From the NCBI GenBank assembly GCA_964399665.1, contig CAYNSI010000013.1:1-21355 (forward strand): a stretch of 21,355 nucleotides of DNA. Direction: 5' to 3'. The notes beneath the pieces are model-generated. The model was not told the DNA's origin. It made no database searches and worked only from the letters and a program-made list of their open reading frames with translations. The translations under genes and the position numbers were made by a program. Shown piece by piece: positions 6,588 to 13,470 of the stretch; the stretch's first letter is position 1, and each line of letters starts with the position of its first letter. Source of the stretch: Avisuccinivibrio_A sp964399665. Its GTDB lineage: Bacteria; Pseudomonadota; Gammaproteobacteria; Enterobacterales; Succinivibrionaceae.

Positions 6588-6604
6588 GCAGCAATCTTGA
6601 TGTT

Positions 6605-6627
6605 AAAAAGGCTTACTCTGCCTTTTT
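6605..6627 (-). terminator. Intrinsic terminator after rpmJ (end of spc operon)
   Basis: A perfect 8-bp stem AAAAAGGC/GCCTTTTT with a 7-base loop lies 17 bp after the rpmJ stop. It ends in a run of five T on the minus strand, just upstream of the alpha promoter. Some read-through into the alpha operon is possible. Confidence 0.75.
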
Positions 6628-6644
6628 AAGCTGACCTTAAAGGT

Positions 6645-6758
6645 CTAGCCCTGGCGCTGCTTGTGTTTTGGATTGACGCAAATGATTCTGATAACGCCGT
6701 GGCGGCGGATCACCTTGCAGTTGCGACAGATCTTCTTTACTGAAGCCCCTACTTTCAT
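6645..6758 (-). CDS. rpmJ: 50S ribosomal protein L36
   Basis: A 37-residue L36, found by translating the minus strand after secY. It reads MKVGASVKKICRNCKV, then RRHGVIRIICVNPKHKQRQG. Zinc ligands are C11, C14, C27 and H32, so this is the zinc-binding (C+) form. ATG at 6758 has GGAG upstream, 23 bp after secY; the stop is followed by the terminator. It is the last gene of the spc operon, as in E. coli. A divergent frame over the same bases is a shadow. Confidence 0.95.
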   Translation of the reverse strand: MKVGASVKKICRNCKVIRRHGVIRIICVNPKHKQRQG

Positions 6759-6781
6759 TTTTCACTCCATATTCAAAAGGC

Positions 6782-8134
6782 TTAGCGCCCGTAATTTCTA
6801 AGATTGGCTTTGCGCATGATGTCACCGTACTGCTGATTCATCATATGGCTTTGCAGCTGAGATACAAAGTCCATAATTACCACCACGATGATAAGAAGTG
6901 AGGTACCGCCGAAGTAGAACTGCACATTAAACCAGTTCATTAAAAGCTGCGGGACCAGACATACCAAAACCATATAAACAGCTCCGCTTAGGGTAAGGCG
7001 GGTCATCACCTTATCTATAAAGCGGGCAGTCTGTTCGCCTGGTCTTATTCCGGGAATAAAAGCACCGCTTTTCTTTAAATTCTCCGCCACATCCCGGGGA
7101 CTGAACACCAAGGCAGTGTAGAAAAAAGTAAAGAATACAATGGCAGCAGCGTAAAGAAGCTCATACAGAGGCTGACCAGGCTGTAAAAATAAAGAAACTT
7201 CCTGAAGCACATTGGCCACAGGATTGTCCCCCCGGCCGAACCATGACACCACGGTGCCGGGAAATAAAATAATTGAAGAGGCAAAAATCGCAGGAATTAC
7301 CCCGGACATATTGATCTTAAGCGGCAGCGTTGAACGCGGCTGCTGGTAGATCCTATTTCCCATCTGCCTTTTGGCATAGTCAATAGCAATACGCCGCTGT
7401 CCCCTTTCAATGAAGACCACGAAAAAGGTTACCGCAACCACAACAATTCCTATTATCAAAAGGGCAATGGTGGAAAGATCTCCCTGCCTTGCCTGCTCAA
7501 TGGTCCCTGCTATAGCACTTGGAAGACCAGCTGCAATACCTGCAAAGATGATAAGGGAAATGCCGTTGCCAATGCCCCTTTCGGTGATCTGCTCACCTAA
7601 CCACATTAAAAACATGGTGCCGGTAACAAGGGAAACAGTGGTTACAAAGTAAAACCCAAAGCCTGGGTTATCAACCAGCCCCGGCATCATGTTGGGGATG
7701 CCGGTTGCAATTCCTATGGCCTGAAGGGCCGACAAAAACAAAGTGCCAACCCGGGTATACTGGGTAATTTTGCGTCTGCCGCTTTCTCCTTCCTTCTTTA
7801 ATTCAGCAAGGGTAGGATTAATTACCGCCAAAAGCTGCATGATAATGGAAGCAGAGATGTAAGGCATGATCCCAAGGGCCAGTACCGAGGCTCTTTCAAG
7901 CGCTCCTCCTGAGAACATGTTGAACATGCCTATGATAGTTCCGCTCTGTTCATCAAAGACGCGCTGCAAAACTTCAGCATTCACGCCCGGAACCGGGATG
8001 TAGGAGCCGATTCTGAACATGACAAGGCCCAGCAGCACAAACAGGATCCTGCGGCGCAGTTCTGAACCGCCGCCTGATGCTCTGCTGCTTGCTGCAGCTG
8101 CCCGTCCTTTTTCCAGAAGCGATTTTCTAGCCAT
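6782..8134 (-). CDS. secY: Protein translocase subunit SecY
   Basis: A 450-residue inner-membrane protein that forms the SecYEG channel for export and membrane insertion. Ten membrane-spanning segments can be traced. Family landmarks include RIGSYIPVPGV in the first segment, the plug region FNMFSGGALERASV, GIMPYISASI, GERGIGNG-type loop (TERGIGNGIS) and the cytosolic loops carrying KRQMGNRIY and FSPRDVAENLKKSG, where SecA and the ribosome bind. Length is close to E. coli (443). ATG at 8134 with GGAGAT; 33 bp after rplO, in its usual spc-operon position. Confidence 0.97.
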   Translation of the reverse strand: MARKSLLEKGRAAAASSRASGGGSELRRRILFVLLGLVMFRIGSYIPVPGVNAEVLQRVFDEQSGTIIGMFNMFSGGALERASVLALGIMPYISASIIMQLLAVINPTLAELKKEGESGRRKITQYTRVGTLFLSALQAIGIATGIPNMMPGLVDNPGFGFYFVTTVSLVTGTMFLMWLGEQITERGIGNGISLIIFAGIAAGLPSAIAGTIEQARQGDLSTIALLIIGIVVVAVTFFVVFIERGQRRIAIDYAKRQMGNRIYQQPRSTLPLKINMSGVIPAIFASSIILFPGTVVSWFGRGDNPVANVLQEVSLFLQPGQPLYELLYAAAIVFFTFFYTALVFSPRDVAENLKKSGAFIPGIRPGEQTARFIDKVMTRLTLSGAVYMVLVCLVPQLLMNWFNVQFYFGGTSLLIIVVVIMDFVSQLQSHMMNQQYGDIMRKANLRNYGR

Positions 8135-8167
8135 TAAAATCTCCGAAGGGGCCTTGGGCCCCTATCA

Positions 8168-8776
8168 TCACTTCCTGCCGCCTTTTTTACCTGCAGGTGA
8201 AGGCTCTGATTTTACCGTCTTGTCTTTTTTGGCAGGCTTGACAATACCTGTTGCAGCAAGTTTATCCTGCAATGTTTTAAGCTTGGCAGAGCGCCTTGCA
8301 GCACTCTTTTCCCGGCGCTGCACTGCAGCTTGGGTGTATTCTGCGATCTCCACGCTGCCGCCTGCTGCCTCAATGGCAGCACGTGCTCCGCGGGTTACCC
8401 CAAGACCCTTTAGCTGTACCTTGCGGTTAAATCCGGGGACTCTTGAAAGCACCACCTTGACGTATTTGATCTTTTGGGTGATAAGCCCTGCCTTTAATAA
8501 GGCGGCATGGTCAATTACGTCACCTTCGACCTTGTTTAAGTCATTTAAGGATACTTCTGCGGTAATTTCTTTTTTGGCGGACCAAAAACCGAATTTTGGC
8601 AGCCTGATTTTAAGGGGCATCTGCCCGCCTTCAAAACCCGGGCGGATATTAGGGCTCTTTCTGGCACCTGATCCTTTGATGCCGCGGCCGCAGGTCTTAC
8701 CCAGCCCGGAGCCTATGCCGCGTCCGACGCGAACATGCTTAGGACGTGGATTGGGCTTTAGAGTATTTAAATACAT
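8168..8776 (-). CDS. rplO: 50S ribosomal protein L15 with basic C-terminal tail
   Basis: A 202-residue L15; the E. coli protein has 144. The core is typical: MYLNTLKP, GRGIGSGLGKTCGRG, GFEGGQMPLKIRLPKFGF, and the closing TRGARAAIEAAGGSVE. After it come about 57 extra residues, strongly basic with Ala/Lys/Arg/Ser repeats, ending in AGKKGGRK. The ATG at 8776 sits four bases after the rpmD stop with AGGA upstream. A TTG at 8791 would add five residues, but the sequence there is the ribosome binding site itself. The tail may make extra rRNA contacts; that is inference. Confidence 0.95.
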   Translation of the reverse strand: MYLNTLKPNPRPKHVRVGRGIGSGLGKTCGRGIKGSGARKSPNIRPGFEGGQMPLKIRLPKFGFWSAKKEITAEVSLNDLNKVEGDVIDHAALLKAGLITQKIKYVKVVLSRVPGFNRKVQLKGLGVTRGARAAIEAAGGSVEIAEYTQAAVQRREKSAARRSAKLKTLQDKLAATGIVKPAKKDKTVKSEPSPAGKKGGRK

Positions 8777-8780
8777 TGTC

Positions 8781-8966
8781 CTATTCCTCAACCTTGACCA
8801 TATAGCTTACTTTATTAATCATGCCGCGGACTGATGGAGTATCCTCAAGCTCCACGGTGTGGCGGATGCGGCGCAGACCTAAGCCCCGCACGCAGGCGAC
8901 GTGATCAGGCTTGCGTCCAATCACGCTTTTTATCAAGGTTACCTTAAGGGTTTTCTTATCGGTCAT
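8781..8966 (-). CDS. rpmD: 50S ribosomal protein L30
   Basis: A 61-residue L30 of the short bacterial type. It shows KVTLIKSVIGRKPDHVACVRGLGLRRIRHTVE-like family wording: the SVIGRKPDH and GLGLRRI segments are typical. ATG at 8966 has AGGA upstream and starts three bases after the rpsE stop, so translation is probably coupled. Standard position between rpsE and rplO. Confidence 0.96.
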   Translation of the reverse strand: MTDKKTLKVTLIKSVIGRKPDHVACVRGLGLRRIRHTVELEDTPSVRGMINKVSYMVKVEE

Positions 8967-8969
8967 TTC

Positions 8970-9476
8970 CTACTCCAGGATTTCCTTTACAGTAAGACCG
9001 CGTTTTGCGGCAACGCTCTCGGGAGTACGCATGGAAGCTAAGGCCGCAACGGTCGCACGGACCACATTGATGGGATTGGTGGAGCCGTAAACCTTTGCCA
9101 GCACATTGCGCACGCCTGCAACCTCCAGCACGGCGCGCATGGCACCGCCTGCGATAATACCGGTACCCTCGGAGGCAGGCTGCATGTAGACCTTGGAGCC
9201 TGAGTGCTCACCCTTTACGGCATGGAATAAGGTGCCGTTGTTTAAGGTAATGCTGTTGTTGACATTGCGGCGGGCCTGCTCAATAGCCTTTTGAATGGCA
9301 GCAGGAACTTCCCCTGCCTTGCCGTAGCCGAAGCCTACCCTTCCCATTCCGTCACCTACTACCGTAAGGGCAGTGAAGGAGAAAATACGACCGCCCTTTA
9401 CCACTTTGGCAACGCGGTTAACAGCCACCAACTTCTCCTGAAGTTCGCCGGCTTGAGTTTCATCTTTATATGCCAT
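8970..9476 (-). CDS. rpsE: 30S ribosomal protein S5
   Basis: A 168-residue S5, which lies near the mRNA entry and acts in decoding accuracy. The N-domain (double-stranded-RNA-binding-like) has VVKGGRIFSFTALTVVGDG and GRVGFGYGKAGEVPAAIQKA. The C-domain has ASEGTGIIAGGAMRAVLE and KVYGSTNPINVVRA. ATG at 9476 with AGGAG upstream, eight bases after the rplR stop. Nothing unusual apart from Met where E. coli has Asn in the VGDGxGRVG loop. Confidence 0.97.
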   Translation of the reverse strand: MAYKDETQAGELQEKLVAVNRVAKVVKGGRIFSFTALTVVGDGMGRVGFGYGKAGEVPAAIQKAIEQARRNVNNSITLNNGTLFHAVKGEHSGSKVYMQPASEGTGIIAGGAMRAVLEVAGVRNVLAKVYGSTNPINVVRATVAALASMRTPESVAAKRGLTVKEILE

Positions 9477-9484
9477 AGCAACTC

Positions 9485-9838
9485 CTAAAACTTAAGGCCG
9501 GCTTCACGGGCAGCGTCTGCCAATGCGGCAACGCGGCCGTGATATTTATATCCGGAACGGTCAAAGGCTACAGTAGTAACGTTGGAAGAGAGTGCTCTTT
9601 TGGCAACCTCTGTGCCTATAACTTTGGCAGCCTCAATATTGCCGGTGTACTTAAGATCCTTTACAAGGTCCTTTTCCACTGTGGAGGCGGCAGCAAGTAC
9701 TCTGCTGTCGCCGCTTATGATCTGGGCATAAATGTGACGCGGGGTACGGGTAACAACAAGTCTGGTAACTCCGAGCTCATGCATCTTGGCCCTGGATTTG
9801 CCGGCACGGCGCATGCGGGATGCTTTCTTTGCAAACAT
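9485..9838 (-). CDS. rplR: 50S ribosomal protein L18
   Basis: A 117-residue L18, the 5S rRNA-binding protein of the central protuberance, the same length as in E. coli. The basic N-terminus has KKASRMRRAGKSRAKM, then RLVVTRTPRHIYAQII, and the conserved end VAFDRSGYKYHGRVAALADAAREAGLKF matches in segments. ATG at 9838, 18 bp after rplF. Confidence 0.97.
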   Translation of the reverse strand: MFAKKASRMRRAGKSRAKMHELGVTRLVVTRTPRHIYAQIISGDSRVLAAASTVEKDLVKDLKYTGNIEAAKVIGTEVAKRALSSNVTTVAFDRSGYKYHGRVAALADAAREAGLKF

Positions 9839-9856
9839 GGTAATCTTTCCTCAGTG

Positions 9857-10390
9857 TTACTTCTTCTTGGCTTCCTTCATGCGGACCTTTTCGTCAGCAT
9901 AGCGGATCCCCTTGCCCTTATAAGGTTCGGGACTGCGATACTTTCTAATATCCGCGGCAACCTGTCCTAAGAGGGCCTTGTCATAGCTTTTTAAGACAAT
10001 TTCAGTCTGGGACGGGGTCTCGCAGGTTATCCCTTCAGGAAGCGTGTGGGTAATACCGTGAGAATATCCCAAAGCAAGCTCAAGCACTTTACCCTTGGCC
10101 TGGGCACGATAGCCTACTCCCACCAACAGCAGTCTTTTTTCAAAGCCCTTATCAAGGCCTTCTACCATATTATTGATAATCGCCCTTGCAGTACCAGACT
10201 GCATATTGGCTTCCCTGGAACCGTCTGCGACAGTAACAATTATCTGATTATCAGAAGTTGAAACTTTAACCTTGGGATGAATGCTGCAGGTCATCTGCCC
10301 TTTTTTGGACTTGACCACAATATCCTGCCCGCTTATTGAAACCTCCACTCCTTGTGGAATGGCAATCGGTTCTTTGGCAATACGTGACAT
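9857..10390 (-). CDS. rplF: 50S ribosomal protein L6
   Basis: A 177-residue L6, exactly the E. coli length, located near the factor-binding site of the 50S subunit. It begins MSRIAKEPIAIPQGV and shows two alpha/beta domains, with LLLVGVGYRAQAKG in the middle and YKGKGIRYADEKVRMKEAKKK at the end (given in parts). I chose the ATG at 10390, preceded by GGGAGGAT. The frame runs nine codons further into rpsH, but nothing there matches L6. 11 bp after rpsH. Confidence 0.97.
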   Translation of the reverse strand: MSRIAKEPIAIPQGVEVSISGQDIVVKSKKGQMTCSIHPKVKVSTSDNQIIVTVADGSREANMQSGTARAIINNMVEGLDKGFEKRLLLVGVGYRAQAKGKVLELALGYSHGITHTLPEGITCETPSQTEIVLKSYDKALLGQVAADIRKYRSPEPYKGKGIRYADEKVRMKEAKKK

Positions 10391-10401
10391 GTCATCCTCC
10401 C

Positions 10402-10794
10402 TTAAGCGACATAGCATATGACTTCGCCGCCAAGGCCGCCTTTGCGGGCTGCGCGATCAGTCATAAGTCCCTTTGAGGTGGAAATAACGGCAATCCCAAG
10501 CCCGTTCATGATTTTTGGCAAATCACGGCACTTCTTGTAAATACGAAGCCCGGGGCGTGAGACTCTTTGAATCATCTCAACAACAGGTTTGCCTTCATAG
10601 TACTTAAGCCCGATTTCCAGCACTTTTTTAACATCACCGCTTTCTTTTACTGAAGCGATATAACCCTCTTTTAAAAGCAGGTTGGCAATGGCAACCTTCT
10701 GCTTTGAAGAAGGCATTGACACAGAAACTTTGCCGGCTGCCTGACCATTGCGGATACGGGTCAGCAAATCCGCTATCGGATCTTGCATGCTCAT
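10402..10794 (-). CDS. rpsH: 30S ribosomal protein S8
   Basis: A 130-residue S8, which binds helix 21 of 16S rRNA and in E. coli represses the spc operon by binding a mimic of that helix at the start of rplE. Seen: MSMQDPIADLLTRIRNGQ at the start, VSRPGLRIYKKC in the middle and the C-terminal GLGIAVISTSKGLMTDRAAR and GGEVICYVA. ATG at 10794 with GGAGAT upstream, 17 bp after rpsN. Confidence 0.97.
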   Translation of the reverse strand: MSMQDPIADLLTRIRNGQAAGKVSVSMPSSKQKVAIANLLLKEGYIASVKESGDVKKVLEIGLKYYEGKPVVEMIQRVSRPGLRIYKKCRDLPKIMNGLGIAVISTSKGLMTDRAARKGGLGGEVICYVA

Positions 10795-10811
10795 GTGATT
10801 ATCTCCTCTTG

Positions 10812-11117
10812 TTACCAGCTGGCCTTGTGCAGGCCGGGGATTTCACCGCGCATCATGTGCTCGCGCACCTTGATGCGGCACAGCCCGAATTTACGCAAAT
10901 AGCCGTGCGGGCGTCCGGTTTCGGCACAGCGGTTACGCTTGCGGCAGATACTGGAATCACGCGGCAGCTGCGATAAAGCCACCACGGCAGCCCAGCGATC
11001 TTCATCAGATGAAGAAACACTTGAGATAGTCTTTTTGAGCTCCTCACGCCTGGCACGGTATTTACGAGCCAGCCGCTCTCTTTTCAGCTCACGATTTTTC
11101 ATTGAAGTCTTGGCCAT
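10812..11117 (-). CDS. rpsN: 30S ribosomal protein S14
   Basis: A 101-residue S14 of the long, zinc-free type, the same length as E. coli. It shows MAKTSMKNRELKR, the helical middle with SDEDRWAAV and LPRDSS, then NRCAETGRPHGYLRKFGLCR and IPGLHKASW. It retains single Cys residues where zinc-type S14 has CxxC pairs, but the pairs are incomplete. The ATG at 11117 is chosen; an in-frame extension upstream overlaps rplE and is not S14-like. GGAG lies ten bases upstream, a slightly long spacing. Confidence 0.96.
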   Translation of the reverse strand: MAKTSMKNRELKRERLARKYRARREELKKTISSVSSSDEDRWAAVVALSQLPRDSSICRKRNRCAETGRPHGYLRKFGLCRIKVREHMMRGEIPGLHKASW

Positions 11118-11130
11118 AAGTGCAATGCTC

Positions 11131-11682
11131 CTACTGCGCGGAAGTGGCACGGAAGGGGAAATTAAAAGACTCTAAAAGTGCACGTCCTTCCTCATCCGTC
11201 TTAGCCGTGGTGGTAATTGTGATATCAAGACCGCGTATTGCGTCTATCTTGTCATAGTCGATCTCCGGGAAGATGATTTGCTCACGCACTCCCATGGAGA
11301 AATTACCGCGTCCGTCAAAGGACTTGGCAGACAGTCCGCGGAAATCACGGATACGCGGAATTGCGATCACAATCAGGCGCTCCAAAAACTCCCACATGCG
11401 TTCACCGCGAAGGGTGACCTTACAGCCTATTGGATATCCGTCACGGATGTGAAAGCCCGCTACGGACTTGCGAACCTTGGTGATTAAAGGCTTTTGGCCT
11501 GTGATAGCAGCCATGTCGCGGGCAGCGTTTTCCAATATTTTTCTGTCAGCAACTGCTTCACCAACCCCCATATTGAGGGTAATTTTCACAATCCGAGGGA
11601 CTTGCATGACTGTCTTGTAACCAAATTTTTCCTTAAGGTTTTTGATCACTTCATTTTTGTATTGATCATGCAGTTTCGCCAT
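11131..11682 (-). CDS. rplE: 50S ribosomal protein L5
   Basis: A 183-residue L5, which binds 5S rRNA and contacts P-site tRNA and S13 across the subunit bridge. It shows MAKLHDQYKNEVIKNL, QVPRIVKITLNMGVGEA, KSVAGFHIRDGYPIGCKVTL in parts, RIRDFRGLSAKSFDGRGN and the GLDITITTTAKTDEEGRALL region. The tail is a few residues longer than E. coli (179). ATG at 11682 with AGGAGAT, 27 bp after rplX. Its first codons probably form part of an S8-binding site. Confidence 0.97.
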   Translation of the reverse strand: MAKLHDQYKNEVIKNLKEKFGYKTVMQVPRIVKITLNMGVGEAVADRKILENAARDMAAITGQKPLITKVRKSVAGFHIRDGYPIGCKVTLRGERMWEFLERLIVIAIPRIRDFRGLSAKSFDGRGNFSMGVREQIIFPEIDYDKIDAIRGLDITITTTAKTDEEGRALLESFNFPFRATSAQ

Positions 11683-11690
11683 CGTTTATC
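11630..11690 (-). promoter_or_regulatory. Possible S8 translational operator at the rplE start
   Basis: In E. coli, S8 represses the spc operon by binding mRNA at the rplE start. Here the first 18 coding bases (ATGGCGAAACTGCATGAT) match what I recall of the E. coli site. Strong conservation of the L5 N-terminus could explain part of this, and no folding was done. Confidence 0.35.
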
Positions 11691-11709
11691 TCCTGATTAA
11701 AACTGCTAA

Positions 11710-12036
11710 TTAAATTTTAGTCGGCACCACGGAACCATTTGATTTGAAGAAACGTACTTTCTTGCCGTCTTCAATACGAAAGCCGACACGGTCAGCCTTC
11801 CTGGTTTCGGGGTTGTAAATTGCGACATTGGAAATATCAAGTTTTGCTTCCTTGTCGACAATACCCGGTTCAATACCGGCCTGCGGGTTGCCTTTTTGGT
11901 GTCTTTTAACAAGATTTACACCTTCAACCAGCACTTTATGCTCACGCGGAAAAACCTGGGTAACCTTACCGGTTCTGCCCTTGTCTTTGCCGGCGATAAC
12001 AATAACTTCGTCGTTACGGCGGATTTTAGCTGCCAT
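11710..12036 (-). CDS. rplX: 50S ribosomal protein L24
   Basis: A 108-residue L24, an assembly-initiating protein that binds the 5' region of 23S rRNA. The KOW motif is at the N-terminus (DEVIVIAGKDKGRTGKV), followed by GVNLVKRHQKGNPQAGI and the conserved EAKLDISNVAIYNP and RVGFRIEDGKKVRFFKS segments. ATG at 12036 with GGGGA upstream, 18 bp after rplN. Confidence 0.97.
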   Translation of the reverse strand: MAAKIRRNDEVIVIAGKDKGRTGKVTQVFPREHKVLVEGVNLVKRHQKGNPQAGIEPGIVDKEAKLDISNVAIYNPETRKADRVGFRIEDGKKVRFFKSNGSVVPTKI

Positions 12037-12054
12037 GTTTTTCCCCTATCTTAA

Positions 12055-12423
12055 TTAGAGTACTTCTGGAGCCAAAGACACGATCTTCATGAATTGCTCA
12101 GAACGAAGTTCACGAGTAACCGGCCCGAAGATACGAGTGCCGATAGGCTCATGCTGTCCGTTCAGGAGAACGGCCGCATTGCTGTCAAAGCGAATGACGG
12201 AGCCGTCCGGTCTTCTCACCCCTTTTTTGGTGCGAACAACCACGGCGTCTACGACATCGCCCTTCTTGACCTTGCCGCGCGGAATCGCCTCTTTGACGGA
12301 CACCTTGATGATGTCGCCTATTGCTGCATAACGGCGGTGAGAGCCCCCAAGGACCTTAATGCACATTACACTGCGAGCCCCGGAGTTGTCAGCAACGTCG
12401 AGAATGCTCTGCATTTGGATCAT
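12055..12423 (-). CDS. rplN: 50S ribosomal protein L14
   Basis: A 122-residue L14, which forms intersubunit bridges with 16S rRNA. It starts MIQMQSILDVADNSGAR and contains VLGGSHRRYAAIGDII, KEAIPRGKVKKGDV, VRTKKGVRRPDGSVIRFD and IFGPVTRELRSEQFMKI. I chose the ATG at 12423 with GGAG nine bases upstream. The frame stays open 21 codons upstream, but that stretch is the leader hairpin and promoter region. It is the first gene of the spc operon, 138 bp from rpsQ. Confidence 0.97.
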   Translation of the reverse strand: MIQMQSILDVADNSGARSVMCIKVLGGSHRRYAAIGDIIKVSVKEAIPRGKVKKGDVVDAVVVRTKKGVRRPDGSVIRFDSNAAVLLNGQHEPIGTRIFGPVTRELRSEQFMKIVSLAPEVL

Positions 12424-12451
12424 TTTTAATGCTCCGTTTTTATACAAAATT

Positions 12452-12480
12452 CCTTTGCAGCAGTTTACCGTCTGCAAAGG
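12452..12480 (-). other. 5' leader hairpin of the spc transcript
   Basis: A perfect 9-bp stem CCTTTGCAG/CTGCAAAGG with an 11-base loop. It begins at about the predicted transcription start of the spc promoter, so the mRNA would carry a 5'-terminal stem. It is followed by TTTT after two A, so partial termination of S10 read-through is a second possibility. Confidence 0.55.
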
Positions 12481-12486
12481 CGCCAA

Positions 12487-12516
12487 ATTTTAGCACACCC
12501 AAAGATGAAGCCGCAA
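12487..12516 (-). promoter_or_regulatory. Promoter of the spc operon
   Basis: On the minus strand there is a -35-like TTGCGG (12516-12511), an 18-bp spacer ending in TGC, and a -10 TAAAAT (12492-12487). The TG one base before the -10 makes it an extended -10 promoter. The E. coli spc promoter lies in the same rpsQ-rplN gap. Confidence 0.6.
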
Positions 12517-12561
12517 GATTCTGCTTTTTCACCTTTTTTTAAAGTTTTCCATGACTTAAGG

Positions 12562-12828
12562 CTATCCCCTGGCCTTCTCAACTACAGAGACCAGAGTCCA
12601 GGAAATAGTCTTGGCAATCGGGCGGCACTCTTTAATTTCTACCAAATCCCCGGTATGAGCCTGATTATCAACATCCTGAACATGGATCTTGGTGGTGCGT
12701 TTTACAAATTTCCCGTAGAGCGGATGCTTAACGCGGCGCTCAATTGCTACGGTGCATGCTTTCATCATCTTATCGCTGATAACACGCCCGCGCAGGGTAC
12801 GACCTTTTCCAACAAGAGTATCGGACAT
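12562..12828 (-). CDS. rpsQ: 30S ribosomal protein S17
   Basis: An 88-residue S17, an OB-fold protein that binds helix 11 of 16S rRNA early in assembly. Landmarks are LRGRVISDKMMKACTVAIER, KHPLYGKFVKRTTK and GDLVEIKECRPIAKTISW. ATG at 12828 with GAGGT upstream, 11 bp after rpmC. It is the last gene of the S10 operon; no clear terminator stands between its stop and the spc promoter. Confidence 0.97.
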   Translation of the reverse strand: MSDTLVGKGRTLRGRVISDKMMKACTVAIERRVKHPLYGKFVKRTTKIHVQDVDNQAHTGDLVEIKECRPIAKTISWTLVSVVEKARG

Positions 12829-12839
12829 TTTACTTACCT

Positions 12840-13043
12840 CTATTTAGCAGACGCTTCAGACAGCTTTTCAGTCAAAATGGTATTGACACGTGCGATATCA
12901 CGGCGCACCTTGCGAAGATCGTCGGTTTTATGCAATTGTGAAGCCGCTAAAAGAAAACGCGCGCCCAGCTGCTCACGCTGAAGCTCTGCAAGTTCGTTTC
13001 TTAATTCCTCAACAGTCTTGTTGCGTAATTCACTTGCTTTCAT
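12840..13043 (-). CDS. rpmC: 50S ribosomal protein L29
   Basis: A 67-residue two-helix L29 at the peptide exit tunnel, next to the trigger-factor and SRP docking site. Landmarks are MKASELRNKTVEELRNEL, then LGARFLLAASQL and DIARVNTIL. The ATG shares one base with the rplP stop (TAATG), so translation is coupled. E. coli L29 has 63 residues; this one has a short Glu/Ala/Ser/Lys tail. Confidence 0.96.
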   Translation of the reverse strand: MKASELRNKTVEELRNELAELQREQLGARFLLAASQLHKTDDLRKVRRDIARVNTILTEKLSEASAK

Positions 13044-13456
13044 TAGATCACCGCCTTGCGAACAAATGTAGTGGTAACAGAGAGCTTGGCCGCGGCAAGA
13101 CGAAAAGCCTCGCGGGCTGTTTCTTCAGGAACTCCGCTGACTTCAAAGAGCATCTTGCCTGGTTGAATGGGGGCTACCCAGTACTCAACCGATCCTTTGC
13201 CCTTTCCCATACGAACGCCCAAGGCTTTCTGGGTAATAGGCTTGTCCGGAAAGATACGGATCCAGACTTTGCCCACACGCTTCATCTCACGGGTAAAAGC
13301 ACGGCGGGCAGCCTCAATTTCACGGGCAGTAATCTGCCCCCTTGAAGTTGCCTTAAGCCCGAACTCGCCGAAAGACACCTCATTGCCATTGTAGGCAAGT
13401 CCTTCATTGCGACCCTTTTGAATCTTGCGATATTTAGTACGCTTTGGTTGTAGCAT
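13043..13456 (-). CDS. rplP: 50S ribosomal protein L16
   Basis: A 137-residue L16, which helps position tRNA in the A and P sites and is required for peptidyl transfer. It shows MLQPKRTKYRKIQKGRNEG, then KVWIRIFPDKPITQKALGVR, MGKGKGSVEYWVAPIQPG and the C-terminal helix. The Arg hydroxylated by RoxA/YcfD in E. coli (R81 in the VRMGKGKG loop) is present. ATG at 13456 with GGGAGA upstream, 14 bp after rpsC. Confidence 0.97.
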   Translation of the reverse strand: MLQPKRTKYRKIQKGRNEGLAYNGNEVSFGEFGLKATSRGQITAREIEAARRAFTREMKRVGKVWIRIFPDKPITQKALGVRMGKGKGSVEYWVAPIQPGKMLFEVSGVPEETAREAFRLAAAKLSVTTTFVRKAVI

Positions 13457-13470
13457 TGTCTTTCTCCCGA

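Noticed and set aside
8019..8834. Long plus-strand open frame opposite secY-rplO
   Set aside because: It lies entirely antisense to well-supported secY, rplO and rpmD coding sequence and encodes nothing recognisable.
10812..11117. Zinc-binding type S14
   Set aside because: Only one Cys of each expected CxxC pair is present and the length (101) is that of the zinc-free form.
12055..12486. N-terminally extended L14 starting at 12486
   Set aside because: The extra 21 codons cover the leader hairpin and abut the promoter -10. The conserved protein begins at the ATG at 12423 with a good ribosome binding site.
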